NCBI GenBank assembly: GCA_037189645.1
Contig: JBBCIY010000002.1
Location: 62,001 to 126,000, forward strand
Origin: Taishania sp037189645
GTDB taxonomy: Bacteria; Bacteroidota; Bacteroidia; Flavobacteriales_D; Crocinitomicaceae
Length of the DNA stretch: 64,000 bases
Direction of reading: 5' to 3'
Shown: piece by piece, positions 53,429-63,185 of the stretch
Layout: every line of letters starts with the position of its first letter
Position numbering within the stretch: position 1 is the first letter of the stretch
Position numbers and translations under genes: made by a program
The notes under the pieces: model-generated
Told to the model about the DNA's origin: nothing
Seen by the model: the letters and a program-made list of their open reading frames with translations, nothing else
Databases searched by the model: none

Positions 53429-53920
53429 ATGCGTGCTACATCCCCAAAACAACGACGTCCTTTTGCCTGTACTCTGCTTATTCTGCTCCAGCTATTGCTG
53501 GGGATAGGTGCCCTGTTCGGAGGTGGGGCATTGATCATTGACCCGGGCGGGGAGCTCATCCAGATGCCGATCTCCCTGCTGAAGCACACGCCATTTGATA
53601 GTTTCCTGGTACCGGGTATTATTTTATTTTTGGCGCTGGGCATCCTGCCTTTGCTCATTGCTTTCGGACTGGTTACAAAGAAGGAGTGGAAAGCGGCAGA
53701 CCGTCTGAACCTGTTCCGGAACAGGCATTGGTCGTGGAGCTTTTCGCTTTATACCGGGTTTGTGCTGATCGGCTGGATTACGATCCAGATGTACCTGATC
53801 AACGGGGTGGCGTTGTTGCATGTGATCTATATTTTCTGGGGGTTGGTGATCCAGTTGGTGACGTTGCTGCCGGGAGTGCAACGGTGGTATGGTGTGGAGA
53901 CGAGAAAACATGCTATGTAG
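53429..53920 (+). CDS. Hypothetical integral membrane protein
   Basis: A 163-residue protein with four predicted helices (CTLLILLQLLLGIGALFGGG, FLVPGIILFLALGILPLLIAFGL, WSFSLYTGFVLIGWITIQMYL, VIYIFWGLVIQLVTLLPGV), resembling small DoxX-independent membrane proteins without assigned role. The chosen ATG gives a basic N-terminus before helix 1; an overlapping ATG at 53363 would add 22 residues with no clear pattern. Confidence 0.65.
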   Translation: MRATSPKQRRPFACTLLILLQLLLGIGALFGGGALIIDPGGELIQMPISLLKHTPFDSFLVPGIILFLALGILPLLIAFGLVTKKEWKAADRLNLFRNRHWSWSFSLYTGFVLIGWITIQMYLINGVALLHVIYIFWGLVIQLVTLLPGVQRWYGVETRKHAM

Positions 53921-54139
53921 TGGTTGATTAAAAATTATTAAATTCGCATTAATAGCAATCAGTGAAAATCAACCGGTTGAAGAGAGTACAGGTAGAACTG
54001 GTTTACAGGAATTGGAAAAAAACGAAGTACCCGTTGCTTAGAAGTGTGTGAATGAAATGCACCTTCGTTAGAAACATTAGTGGAAATGATGAAGCTATCA
54101 GATAGTAAATTATTAATTGAGAGAAAAGCACAACAAAAT

Positions 54140-55966
54140 ATGGATGGAAAAAGCCTGACACCGGAACAAGAAAAAATAGAAGCTTTGAAACAAATTTTAC
54201 CCGAAACATTTACCGAAGGAAAGATAGATTGGGAAAAATTAAAGGCAACACTCGGAGAAAATATTAATTTCTCCAATGAACGCTATGTGCTTAACTGGGC
54301 AGGGAAAAGTGATGCTTTTAAGGTATTACAAACCCCGACAACCAAAACGCTTGTCCCTGCTAAAGAAGAAAGCGTAAACTTTGACGAAACTGAAAATATT
54401 TTTATTGAGGGCGAAAATCTGGAAGTACTGCAAAAAAGCTATTTCGGTAGGGTGAAAATGATTTATATAGACCCACCGTACAATACAGGAAATGATTCCT
54501 TTATCTATCCCGATAAATTTTCGGAAACCAAAGCCGAGTATGAAAAGCGTGTGGGCGACAAAGATGAGGAAGGCTATATGACCAAGGACGGTATGTTCCG
54601 TAAAAACAGTAAAGAAAACGGGCAATACCATAGCAACTGGCTCAATATGATGATGCCTCGTTTGTATTTGGCGAAAAACCTTTTGCGACAAGACGGAGTA
54701 ATTTTCGTTTCTATTGATGATAATGAGATGCATAATCTTCGTTTATTGATGAATGAGATTTTTGGGGAGGAGAATTTTGTGGCACAAATTATTTGGGAAA
54801 GAGCATTTTCCCCTAAGAATGATGCTAAATATTATTCTGAAAATCACGATTATATTTTGGTATATAGTAAAAACATTCAATATTTTCAAGCTGGAAGATT
54901 GGAAAGAACAGAAGAAGCTAACAGTCGTTATAAAAATTATGATAATGACCCACGAGGATTATGGATTTCAGATAATTTAACGGTTAAAACTTATTCAAAA
55001 AAGTATGATTATCCTATAACGACTCCAAATGGAACAATAATAAATCCAGCACACGGTTCTTGTTGGCGTGTTTCCAAAGAAAAGTTTGAAGAGTTAGTGA
55101 GTGATAATAGGATTTGGTTTGGGGAAAATGGTGGAAATGTACCTCGTTTAAAAAGATTTTTATCAGAAGTGCAAGAAGGTATGGTTCCAACAACTTTGTG
55201 GAAACATAAAGATGTTGGACATAATCAGGAAGGTCGTCAAGAATTGAAAAAGCTTTTTGATGACCAAGGTTTTTTTGATGGACCAAAGCCAGTTAAACTT
55301 TTGAAGAGAATACTAGAAATTGCAAATGTTGGAAAAAATGACCTTATCCTTGATTTTTTCTCTGGTTCAGGAACAACAGCTCACGCCGTAATGGATTTAA
55401 ACAAAGACGGTGGAAACCGGAAATATATTTGTGTACAATTACCTGAACTTTGCGATGAAAAAAGTGAAGCCTATAAAGCAGGTTATAATACCATTGCAGA
55501 TATAGCCAAAGAACGTATCCGCAGAGCCGGGAAAAAAATACAAGAAGAAAACCCCGATTATCAGGGAGATTTAGGTTTCAAAGTTCTTAAACTGACTGAT
55601 AGCAATTTCAAACAATGGCAACAAATAGAGGTCAAAGATGTCAAAGCATTAGCTGAACAAATGAAATTGTTTGTTGACCCTGTTTCCGAATCTGCCACCA
55701 CTGAAAATATGGTGTATGAGCTACTGCTGAAAAGCGGAAAGGGCTTGACCAGCAGGATTGAAAAGAAAGACAGCCTTTATATCATCAATAACAATGAATT
55801 AGTATTGATGTTAGAAAAGGCAGAGCAGGGAATTATAGATAGGGTTATCGCTTTAAAGCCTATTAAAGTGATATCGTTAGACAAATTGTTTCAAGGAAAT
55901 GACCAATTGAAAACCAATACCGTTCTGCAAATGAAAGACGCAGGAATTGAGTTTAAAACGATATAA
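54140..55966 (+). CDS. mod: Type III restriction-modification methyltransferase (Mod)
   Basis: A 608-residue N6-adenine DNA methyltransferase of beta order. The catalytic motif IV DPPYNTG begins at D111 and the SAM motif I DFFSGSGTTAH lies at about 405-415, with the target-recognition region between (about 170-380). The typical family opening MDGKSLTPEQEKIEAL places the start at ATG 54140; the frame is open back to GTG 54080. It modifies the recognition sequence and provides specificity for Res at 58041. Two extra genes separate mod from res. Confidence 0.92.
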   Translation: MDGKSLTPEQEKIEALKQILPETFTEGKIDWEKLKATLGENINFSNERYVLNWAGKSDAFKVLQTPTTKTLVPAKEESVNFDETENIFIEGENLEVLQKSYFGRVKMIYIDPPYNTGNDSFIYPDKFSETKAEYEKRVGDKDEEGYMTKDGMFRKNSKENGQYHSNWLNMMMPRLYLAKNLLRQDGVIFVSIDDNEMHNLRLLMNEIFGEENFVAQIIWERAFSPKNDAKYYSENHDYILVYSKNIQYFQAGRLERTEEANSRYKNYDNDPRGLWISDNLTVKTYSKKYDYPITTPNGTIINPAHGSCWRVSKEKFEELVSDNRIWFGENGGNVPRLKRFLSEVQEGMVPTTLWKHKDVGHNQEGRQELKKLFDDQGFFDGPKPVKLLKRILEIANVGKNDLILDFFSGSGTTAHAVMDLNKDGGNRKYICVQLPELCDEKSEAYKAGYNTIADIAKERIRRAGKKIQEENPDYQGDLGFKVLKLTDSNFKQWQQIEVKDVKALAEQMKLFVDPVSESATTENMVYELLLKSGKGLTSRIEKKDSLYIINNNELVLMLEKAEQGIIDRVIALKPIKVISLDKLFQGNDQLKTNTVLQMKDAGIEFKTI

Positions 55967-55977
55967 TCCAAAGAATT

Positions 55978-57360
55978 ATGATAACTTATATAAAGATAAA
56001 CGGGTTTAAATCTTTTCATAATTTTGAAATGGACTTTACTCCTCTGACAATTATTGCTGGAACAAACGCTTCTGGGAAGAGTAACCTATTCGATGCTTTG
56101 ATACTGTTGTCAAATTTGGCTGAAACGGATAATATTAAAAAAGCATTCAGAGACCAAAGAGGAGAATTTATTGAGTTGTTTACTCAATATGGAGAAAATA
56201 ATTATGCTCAGGAAATGGAGTTTCATATTGAGATGCTGGTAAATAAAGATATTACGGATGCCTGGGGAAATAAAGCCTTATTAAAATATACAAGATTAAG
56301 ATATGAGCTAAAAATTAAACGATTCATAAACGATTCAGGATTAGAAGATATTGAAGTTTCTTATGAAAGTCTGGTAAATTTAAAGCATCAGAAAGACAAA
56401 TGGATAAAGATTATCCCGACACAATATAGAGAAATATGGAGACCAAAAGTAGCAGGAGGAAGAGGTATTCCATATATCAATACAACTATAGATAATGGAA
56501 TACCAACAGTAGAGGTTCCGCAAGATGGAAAAACGGGTAATAAAAGAAGGTTCCCGCTTAAAAATGCTTCCCGTACTGTTTTGAGTAGTTTTGACACGAT
56601 TGATTTCCCTCACGTTTTGGCTGCCAAAGAGGAAATGAAAAGCTGGAAATTTTTACAGCTAAATCCGGAAGATTTAAGGAAGCCGACAGACAAAGCTAAT
56701 GGAGAAGATATTATTTCTCAAAGCGGAAAAAATCTTGCAGCAGCATTGAACCGGATAATACTTAAAAATGAATACAGTTTAGGAGAAATTTCAAGAAAAT
56801 TACAATCATTTGTACCCAATTTTATTGAGGTAAAAGTTGTTGATGATAAGGAAAACAAACAATTTGTTATAAAGCTTATTGACAAAGATGGGAAAGAATA
56901 TAGTTCAAGAGTCCTTTCAGAAGGTACATTGAGAATATTGGCCTTGTGTATTTTAGAACAGGACGACCAACATACAGGATTATTATGCTTTGAAGAACCT
57001 GAAAACGGGATTCATCCATTCAGAATTAGTACAATGGCATCTCTTCTAAAAGATTTGACAAATGATTTTACAGATGATGAGTTACCGCTTAGACAAGTAA
57101 TCGTAAATACCCATTCTCCTATATTGGTAAGCAATATTTATAAATGGGAAAACGATAATACTGTCAGTATATGGTATGCAGAAATGAGCAATAGGGTAAC
57201 AGATATTAATGAAGAAAGAATGAATATTTCAGTTACCAATATATTACCTGTAAATAAAGAGTCAAATTATCAATTGAATATTCCTTTTTCTGAACCTCAG
57301 AAAAAAATGACACTTGCAACAGTAAAAGAATATTTAGAAACCACAGGAAATTTACAGTAA
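55978..57360 (+). CDS. AAA ATPase (OLD/AriA-like) within the Type III locus
   Basis: A 460-residue ABC-type ATPase. The N-terminus YIKINGFKSFHNFEMDF leads to Walker A GTNASGKSN at 28-36, the signature region lies near RVLSEGTLRILALCILEQ (about 310-327), Walker B in LLCFEEPENGIHP, and the His switch in VIVNTHSPILV. It is an AAA_21-type, OLD-like ATPase without a nuclease domain of its own. The TOPRIM gene starts three bases later, so the pair resembles split OLD, PARIS or AbiL-type defence modules. Confidence 0.87.
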   Translation: MITYIKINGFKSFHNFEMDFTPLTIIAGTNASGKSNLFDALILLSNLAETDNIKKAFRDQRGEFIELFTQYGENNYAQEMEFHIEMLVNKDITDAWGNKALLKYTRLRYELKIKRFINDSGLEDIEVSYESLVNLKHQKDKWIKIIPTQYREIWRPKVAGGRGIPYINTTIDNGIPTVEVPQDGKTGNKRRFPLKNASRTVLSSFDTIDFPHVLAAKEEMKSWKFLQLNPEDLRKPTDKANGEDIISQSGKNLAAALNRIILKNEYSLGEISRKLQSFVPNFIEVKVVDDKENKQFVIKLIDKDGKEYSSRVLSEGTLRILALCILEQDDQHTGLLCFEEPENGIHPFRISTMASLLKDLTNDFTDDELPLRQVIVNTHSPILVSNIYKWENDNTVSIWYAEMSNRVTDINEERMNISVTNILPVNKESNYQLNIPFSEPQKKMTLATVKEYLETTGNLQ

Positions 57361-57362
57361 AT

Positions 57363-58034
57363 ATGACTCAGTTATTTATAGGGCTCATCGCAGAAGGAAC
57401 TACAGATTATCGCTTTCTTGAACCGATTGTTGAAAAAGCCTTGATTGACATTGCGTATAATTGTACAGGACAAATTGATATTGACGTAAAAGTAATTGAT
57501 TGTGATAAAGGAGATTCCTTTACAGACTATGTATTAAATGCTTCTCAAAAAGGAAATCAGGAATTTGGAATAACGATGTTGATAGTCCATTCAGATGCCG
57601 ATGATGCATCAGCAGATAATACTTATGAAAATAAAATAAACCCAGCAAAAACTTTATTGGAACAATGCGATAATACCTATTGTAAAAATATAGCAGCACT
57701 TATACCGATACGTGAAACAGAGGCTTGGATGTTAGCGGACAAAGCTGTATTTATAAAATTTATCGGCACGAAAAAGAATGAAAATGAATTAGGCATTAAC
57801 GGAAATCCTGAAACTTTTAATAATCCGAAACAAAGAATAGAAGATGCCATTCGAATTGGAAGAGCCGATATGCCTAAAAAACTAAGGAATAGTTTAAAAA
57901 TTTCAGATTGCTATTCTTATTTAGGAGAGGCAATACAAATTGATAATTTGAAGACTTTTCAGTCTTATATTGATTTTGAAAACAATATAAAACAAGAGTT
58001 GATTAAGCTCAACTTATTACTTCCTCAAAATTAA
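57363..58034 (+). CDS. DUF4276 TOPRIM-like protein
   Basis: A 223-residue protein. E11 in GLIAEGTTDYRFLEPIV and D78-x-D80 in MLIVHSDADDA give the acidic layout of a TOPRIM domain, followed by the DUF4276 block ALIPIRETEAWMLADK. Similar proteins are nuclease effectors partnered with ATPases. It lies between the ATPase (two-base gap) and res (six-base gap) and probably forms an ATPase-nuclease pair with the former. Confidence 0.82.
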   Translation: MTQLFIGLIAEGTTDYRFLEPIVEKALIDIAYNCTGQIDIDVKVIDCDKGDSFTDYVLNASQKGNQEFGITMLIVHSDADDASADNTYENKINPAKTLLEQCDNTYCKNIAALIPIRETEAWMLADKAVFIKFIGTKKNENELGINGNPETFNNPKQRIEDAIRIGRADMPKKLRNSLKISDCYSYLGEAIQIDNLKTFQSYIDFENNIKQELIKLNLLLPQN

Positions 58035-58040
58035 ATTAGA

Positions 58041-60710
58041 ATGAGCAATAATAAAATACAACTTTCATTCGAACCTGATTTAGAATATCAGCAGGACGCT
58101 ATAAACTCTGTAACCGGTTTATTTGAAGGGCAGCCTTTGGAAGACTCTATTGTAGAATTTAACCTGAATGAAAACGGTACTTTAAATTTTATCAACGGGG
58201 TAAGCAATAACCTGATTTTATCAGAGGAACAAATTTTTGCTAACCTGCAAGCTATACAGGAAAAGAACGAAATTAACGTTTCAGACCATTTGGACGGTAT
58301 GCATTTTTCCGTCGAAATGGAAACCGGAACAGGGAAAACCTATGTATACCTGCGAACCATTTATGAGCTGAACAAACTTTACGGCTTTAAAAAATTTGTG
58401 ATTGTTGTTCCTTCAGTTGCCATACGAGAAGGTGTTTTAAAGAACTTGGAAATCACGCACGAACACTTTCAAAATTTATATGACAATGTTCCGATAAATT
58501 TCCAGGTGTATGACAGTTCCAAACCTTCTGCACTAAGAGGTTTTGCAACCAATAACAACATTGAAGTGTTGGTTATCAATATTGATTCTTTCGCTAAAGA
58601 TGAAAACATTATCAATAAACCCAACGACAAACTGAACGGGCAAAGACCCGTTGAGTTTATCCAGTCAACCAACTCGATTGTCATAGTGGATGAGCCGCAG
58701 AATATGGAAACCGAAAAGCGGATTGCAGCGATTGAAAACCTGAATGCTCTTTGCACTATACGCTATTCAGCAACTCACAGGAATCGATATAATCTTACTT
58801 ACAGTTTGAATCCTGTAAAGGCTTACGATTTAGGTTTGGTAAAACAAATCGAAGTGGATTCTATCATTGAAGAAAATGCCTACAATGATGCTTTTGTAGC
58901 CGTAGAATCTATTACAGCAACCAAAACAAAAGTTACCGCAAAGGTTTCAATCAACGTCAATGATAAAGGAGGAGTTAAGAAAAAATCAGTTTCTGTAAAA
59001 GTGGGAGATGATTTATACAATCTTTCCAATGAAAGAGAGATTTATGCAGAAGGTTATATCATTGAAGAAATTGATGCGATTAATCAGTGTATTTCTATTT
59101 CAAATGGAAATATTCTCTATAAAGGAGATATTCAGGGAGGTTTAACGGATGAAGTAATGAAATTTCAAATCCGAAAAACCATTGATGAGCATTTGAAAAA
59201 AGAGAAACGCCTGAATAAATTAGGAATTAAAGTTTTGTCATTATTTTTCATTGATAAAGTAGCCAATTATCGTCAGTACGATGTTGCCGGAAATCCGGTC
59301 AAGGGAAAGTTTGCAGAATGGTTTGAAGAAATTTACCGGGAACATATTTCAAAACCTGCATTCAAAGATTTGAACAAATTTCCTTTGGAACAGATACATA
59401 ATGGCTATTTCTCGCAAGACAGTAAAGGAAAGATGAAAGATACTTCAGGCGAGACCAAAGCAGATGATGATACATATAGCCTGATAATGAAAGATAAAGA
59501 GCGATTACTGGACATCAATAATCCGCTTCGTTTTATTTTTTCCCATTCTGCATTACGTGAAGGCTGGGACAATCCGAATGTATTCCAGATTTGTACCTTA
59601 AACGAAACCAAATCAGATATCAAAAAACGGCAGGAAATCGGCAGAGGGCTGCGTTTGGCTGTTGACCAGACCGGTAAACGGACTTATGACCAAAACATCA
59701 ACCGATTGACCGTTATTGCCAATGAATCGTATGACGACTTTGCTAAAGCCCTTCAGAAAGAGATTGAAGAAGATTGCGGTGTAGAATTTAAAGGACGGAT
59801 TAAAAATAAGCAGCAGCGAACAGCCATCAAATACCGTAAAGGATTTGAGGCAGACCCAAAATTTTTAGAGATTTGGGAAAGGCTCAAAAAGAAAACGACT
59901 TACCGTGTAGATTACAAAACGGATGAGCTGATAACTTCAGCCGCAAAAATAATTAGAGATTTGCCTGAAATCAAAGCACCTTCCATTCGCTCCACGAAAG
60001 TACAAATCAGTATGACTGATGAAGGAGTAGAAACGAATTATGGAGGAGATAAAGTAGAAACTTTTGACAATTACGTTTGGAAAATTCCTGATGTATTGGG
60101 TTACATTCAGAGCAAAACAGAGTTAACCCGTTCCACCATTCAGGAAATTTTAGACAAATCAGGCAGAATCGGGGATATTTTAATCAATCCGCAATTGTTT
60201 TTAGACTTATCAACACAGGCGATAAAGAGAACACTTTACGGTTTAATGATAGATGGCATCAGGTATCAGAAAATAGGAGATGCCGAATACGAAATGGCAT
60301 TATTTGAAGCTCAGGAATTAGAGGTTTATTTAAACGATTTTTCTTTTAAAGTAACGGACACTTCAAAAACCATATATGAGGAGTTTGTTCCTTTGGATTC
60401 AGGAATAGAAAGCCAGTTTGCTAAAGATTGTGAAACAAGCGAACAGATTAAATTCTATTTCAAATTGCCAAACTGGTTTAAGATCCCCACACCAATCGGA
60501 AACTATAACCCCGATTGGGCTTTGGTATTTGAAGACGATAAGAAAATCTATTTTGTAGCAGAAACCAAAGATACGGGTACAGCGAAAGTTGATTTACCCA
60601 AACTGACGAATGAGCAGCAACTAAAAGTAAAATGTGGCAAGGCTCATTTTGAAGAGTTTGAAGATTTGGAATATAAAGTAGTGAATACGGTGGGGCAATT
60701 GGTTGAGTAA
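58041..60710 (+). CDS. res: Type III restriction enzyme, Res subunit
   Basis: An 889-residue SF2 helicase-nuclease. Motif I is ETGTGKT (94-100), motif II DEPQ (217-220), and motif VI QEIGRGLRLAV with HSALREGWDNPNVFQ before it. The C-terminal nuclease shows D825 in YNPDWALVF and E841-x-K843 in VAETKDTG, a PD-(D/E)XK site. It translocates or slides on unmodified DNA together with Mod and cleaves near the site. No motif is visibly broken, so the system looks functional. Confidence 0.94.
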   Translation: MSNNKIQLSFEPDLEYQQDAINSVTGLFEGQPLEDSIVEFNLNENGTLNFINGVSNNLILSEEQIFANLQAIQEKNEINVSDHLDGMHFSVEMETGTGKTYVYLRTIYELNKLYGFKKFVIVVPSVAIREGVLKNLEITHEHFQNLYDNVPINFQVYDSSKPSALRGFATNNNIEVLVINIDSFAKDENIINKPNDKLNGQRPVEFIQSTNSIVIVDEPQNMETEKRIAAIENLNALCTIRYSATHRNRYNLTYSLNPVKAYDLGLVKQIEVDSIIEENAYNDAFVAVESITATKTKVTAKVSINVNDKGGVKKKSVSVKVGDDLYNLSNEREIYAEGYIIEEIDAINQCISISNGNILYKGDIQGGLTDEVMKFQIRKTIDEHLKKEKRLNKLGIKVLSLFFIDKVANYRQYDVAGNPVKGKFAEWFEEIYREHISKPAFKDLNKFPLEQIHNGYFSQDSKGKMKDTSGETKADDDTYSLIMKDKERLLDINNPLRFIFSHSALREGWDNPNVFQICTLNETKSDIKKRQEIGRGLRLAVDQTGKRTYDQNINRLTVIANESYDDFAKALQKEIEEDCGVEFKGRIKNKQQRTAIKYRKGFEADPKFLEIWERLKKKTTYRVDYKTDELITSAAKIIRDLPEIKAPSIRSTKVQISMTDEGVETNYGGDKVETFDNYVWKIPDVLGYIQSKTELTRSTIQEILDKSGRIGDILINPQLFLDLSTQAIKRTLYGLMIDGIRYQKIGDAEYEMALFEAQELEVYLNDFSFKVTDTSKTIYEEFVPLDSGIESQFAKDCETSEQIKFYFKLPNWFKIPTPIGNYNPDWALVFEDDKKIYFVAETKDTGTAKVDLPKLTNEQQLKVKCGKAHFEEFEDLEYKVVNTVGQLVE

Positions 60711-60929
60711 CTTAAATATAAAATGGCAATTGAGTTGCATCGGAAAGCAAGTGAATATTGTTTTATAGCAAATTCTGTCAACTTTTCTGTTAAGCATCTG
60801 CCCAAAGTAACAGCAAGAATGTGAAAAATTCCGAATTAAATTTTGGAATGATCCGGAAGAATTTCCCGGGTTGGTTGAAAATAGCAAACATGGTGTTGCC
60901 GGATAATGAAAAATACCTCTTTTAATGAA

Positions 60930-61424
60930 TCATTTTCGTTTCAGTTTGATCCAATCATGATACGTTCCTTCACCACCAAGCCCTTGAGCATATAGTTTTC
61001 CTCTTTTCTCTTTGAGAAAGAACATCGGACTTTCCGTATCGCAAAATTCTTCGTTGCCTGTATAATACAACTCCAGGACATTCTCTTTTTCTACTGCCGT
61101 GTATTTCCCGTTGCAACGAATTGGTTCGTGGTATGTGTTTGTTTCCAACAAAATAAATTCACTGGTAATGGTAAACGTGTATTCAATACTTGCCATTCCT
61201 GTGGTAGTAGCTTCCGTTTCAACCTCTACGGAAAATGTTCCGATGTATTTTTCTTCAATCGGATGTGTTGCTTCCTCCTTTGTCTCCTGTTCCATATTGC
61301 TTTCTATTGGCTGTTCAAACTGGCTAGAAATAATTTTGGTTTGTTCAGAAAAGGGCAATTCCGTTCTCTCACAGGCTATCAGAAGCAAAAGAAGACTCAG
61401 TAATACTACGATTCGGGACATCAT
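60930..61424 (-). CDS. Putative lipoprotein
   Basis: A 164-residue protein. MMSRIVVLLSLLLLLIACER is a signal peptide ending in a lipobox (LIAC) that would anchor it to a membrane. The mature part is Glu/Thr-rich then beta-rich (GTFSVEVETEATTTGMASIEYTFTI; GKYTAVEKENVLELYYTG). A TAACTTTG promoter element on this strand at 61448-61455 fits this start rather than the longer frame. Function unknown. The 219 bases between it and res hold no gene. Confidence 0.72.
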   Translation of the reverse strand: MMSRIVVLLSLLLLLIACERTELPFSEQTKIISSQFEQPIESNMEQETKEEATHPIEEKYIGTFSVEVETEATTTGMASIEYTFTITSEFILLETNTYHEPIRCNGKYTAVEKENVLELYYTGNEEFCDTESPMFFLKEKRGKLYAQGLGGEGTYHDWIKLKRK

Positions 61425-61447
61425 TTTGATTTGAGAAGTTCGTAATT

Positions 61448-61455
61448 CAAAGTTA
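61448..61455 (-). promoter_or_regulatory. -7 promoter element of the lipoprotein gene
   Basis: Read leftwards this is TAACTTTG, 23 bases before the lipoprotein start codon. It supports the signal-peptide start. Confidence 0.55.
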
Positions 61456-61584
61456 GTAAAAGATAAGCACCCGCTATTTAACAGGCGTTTATTTAAAAAT
61501 GTGGTGTCCAGGTCGGTGCAGAAATCACATACATTCAATGAAATCCGGAGGAAGAAACAACCAGAACATGAAAGATTTTAACCG

Positions 61585-61803
61585 TTACGAATCAATCAGT
61601 TCCGGGTTGATAATTACACGTACTTTACAACCGGAGCAAATCTCAAAATGTTCCTTCTTTAAAGGGATCGGGATCAGCCAGAAAATGAATGCGATCTTCT
61701 TTTCCGTTACGTACATTTTGGTAGTCTGCTGTTTGCAAACACGGCACCGGGAAGTTGTATCGCCTTGTCTGCGGTTTACAGCCCTATATCTGACCGACCA
61801 CAT
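61585..61803 (-). CDS. Small zinc-ribbon-like protein
   Basis: A 72-residue protein. CRVC and, 37 residues later, CSGC form a possible four-Cys zinc site around a hydrophobic segment (KIAFIFWLIPIPLKKEHFEIC). The ATG lies one base after the stop of the 62245 gene, so the two are an operon and the longer frame to 61959 is not the gene. Role unknown. Confidence 0.6.
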   Translation of the reverse strand: MWSVRYRAVNRRQGDTTSRCRVCKQQTTKMYVTEKKIAFIFWLIPIPLKKEHFEICSGCKVRVIINPELIDS

Positions 61804-61804
61804 C

Positions 61805-62245
61805 TTACTTTCCGTAAAAATCCCTGAATTCTTTTGCCACCTCCTTCGGTTTGAGCACGCAGGCATAAAAATCGAATCGGCTGCGGATGAGGCGCATATT
61901 GTTTTTAACGAAAAATCCTGAAATGACAAACGTATTGAACGATGCGATATCGTGTACATATTTCACGTTGTTTTCCAGTAAATCACTGAGTGATTCTTCC
62001 AGTTGCTGAACAGATTCCGCACTGTTGATCAATGTCATTGTTCCTTCCAATATCGAAACACCTTCAAAGAAACGGTGGTTCTTAAACGTCTGAAGCAATG
62101 GAAAAAAACCGACAGTCTGAGTCGGGATGTAAAAAACGTGGCTCTTTGTACCAACACAAATTCCTTTGGTAATACTCGTAGGAGCTTTTGCATTCATGAA
62201 ACTTGCATCTTCACAGATAACAAAATCAGTATTTTTATTCAACAT
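61805..62245 (-). CDS. Hypothetical protein
   Basis: A 146-residue soluble protein starting MLNKNTDFVICEDASFMNAK. It has alternating hydrophobic strands (FYIPTQTVGFFPLL, GTMTLINSAESVQQL) and no known motif. A TAGTTTTG promoter element at 62269-62276 on this strand places the start here and not at 62287. It is followed after one base by the zinc-ribbon-like gene. Not recognised. Confidence 0.6.
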   Translation of the reverse strand: MLNKNTDFVICEDASFMNAKAPTSITKGICVGTKSHVFYIPTQTVGFFPLLQTFKNHRFFEGVSILEGTMTLINSAESVQQLEESLSDLLENNVKYVHDIASFNTFVISGFFVKNNMRLIRSRFDFYACVLKPKEVAKEFRDFYGK

Positions 62246-62268
62246 ACTAAAACAAATTATTTTGACGG

Positions 62269-62276
62269 CAAAACTA
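62269..62276 (-). promoter_or_regulatory. -7 promoter element of the 62245 gene
   Basis: Read leftwards this is TAGTTTTG (TAnnTTTG), 23 bases before the ATG at 62245. Confidence 0.5.
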
Positions 62277-62431
62277 ATCAAATTCACTGACCCTTACTCC
62301 TGACGCAGGTATTTACAGTTGGCTATTATATATTCGTAGCTATTTGTTTGAAATTCGCAGTTTAAATCTTCACAGGTGCATGTGCTTTCTGCTTTTGTCA
62401 GGGGGCAAAATTCGGTCCAAAACTAGAATTA

Positions 62432-62749
62432 TTAGGACAAGTTTCGAATCATAGTAAACAGCATTCTCGCAAGCTCATCTGCCTTACAGTAAAAACTTTT
62501 AAATTCTTCTTCGAGTAGTATTGTTTCGTCTTTCAAAAAATCAAAAACTGCAACACATTCGAATGCTGAACCTCTTGAAATGACAAAGAAATTTCTTCTG
62601 TCGGGTTTGCTGAATCGGTTTGATCCTTCAGCAATATTCAGCATAATGCTGAGTGACGCTCTTCTTAACTGATTTTTGGAAACGGAATCAATTGTTTTGG
62701 AAGAACGCAGGAATGCGTAGACTTCTTTGTCGAACTGTTTGATAAACAT
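62432..62749 (-). CDS. Four-helix-bundle protein (S23/23S rRNA intervening-sequence type)
   Basis: A 105-residue helical protein. QLRRASLSIMLNIAEGSNRFSKPDRRNFFVISRGSAFECVAVFDFL is the core of the S23/TIGR02436 four-helix family, which is found as an insert in 23S rRNA genes or as a free-standing gene; its role is unknown. It is slightly shorter than usual at the N-terminus. Confidence 0.85.
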   Translation of the reverse strand: MFIKQFDKEVYAFLRSSKTIDSVSKNQLRRASLSIMLNIAEGSNRFSKPDRRNFFVISRGSAFECVAVFDFLKDETILLEEEFKSFYCKADELARMLFTMIRNLS

Positions 62750-62932
62750 CTAATTTCTCGAAATCGAACATGAATAGTAGAATTAAGATTTCTATTTAAG
62801 ATAGGAAATATTTGTAAAATTTAAAAGAGGTTCAATAAGTTATGTTTTTAGAGGATCCCGCGCTCACTCTGAAAATAAGAGGAGTGTCGGTAAGAAAATA
62901 GTTTCTTTAGAGTGAGGGCGAGAGAAAAGAGC

Positions 62933-62968
62933 AAAAAAGAAGGAGAGTATATACTCTCCTTCTTTTTT
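62933..62968 (-). terminator. Intrinsic terminator of tRNA-Leu
   Basis: A perfectly symmetric hairpin: AAGAAGGAGAGT and ACTCTCCTTCTT around ATAT, with A and T runs on the outside. It lies just downstream of the leftward tRNA. Confidence 0.85.
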
Positions 62969-62970
62969 AG

Positions 62971-63052
62971 TGCCCAAGACTGGACTCGAACCAGCACACC
63001 TTGCGGCGCCGCCACCTGAAGACGGTGCGTCTACCAATTTCGCCACTTGGGC
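62971..63052 (-). tRNA. tRNA-Leu (anticodon CAG)
   Basis: An 82-nt class II tRNA. Acceptor GCCCAAG pairs with CTTGGGC, and A is the discriminator. The D loop is AAATTGGTAGA. The anticodon stem CCGTC/GGCGG encloses TTCAGGT, giving anticodon CAG. A long variable arm (CGCCGCAAGGTG region) and a T loop TTCGAGT complete it. CCA is not encoded. Confidence 0.94.
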
Positions 63053-63185
63053 AGCCTCTTGCGATTAGCAGACTGCAAAGATGAATATTTTTTCAGACCT
63101 GGCAAGCAAAATTTGTAAAAAAAATCATCCGGGATCATTTATACTAAAAATCCGGGTTACTTTTACAGCAGTAAAACAGGCAAAC

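Noticed and set aside
53961..54050. 29-codon GTG frame before mod
   Set aside because: Too short, no homology recognised; likely chance in AT-rich DNA.
62863..62916. CTCACTCT/AGAGTGAG inverted repeat near tRNA-Leu as a mobile-element end
   Set aside because: Only 8 bp, no target duplication and no transposase nearby.
62864..63046. 60-codon frame over tRNA-Leu and its terminator
   Set aside because: It is the tRNA and hairpin sequence, not a gene.
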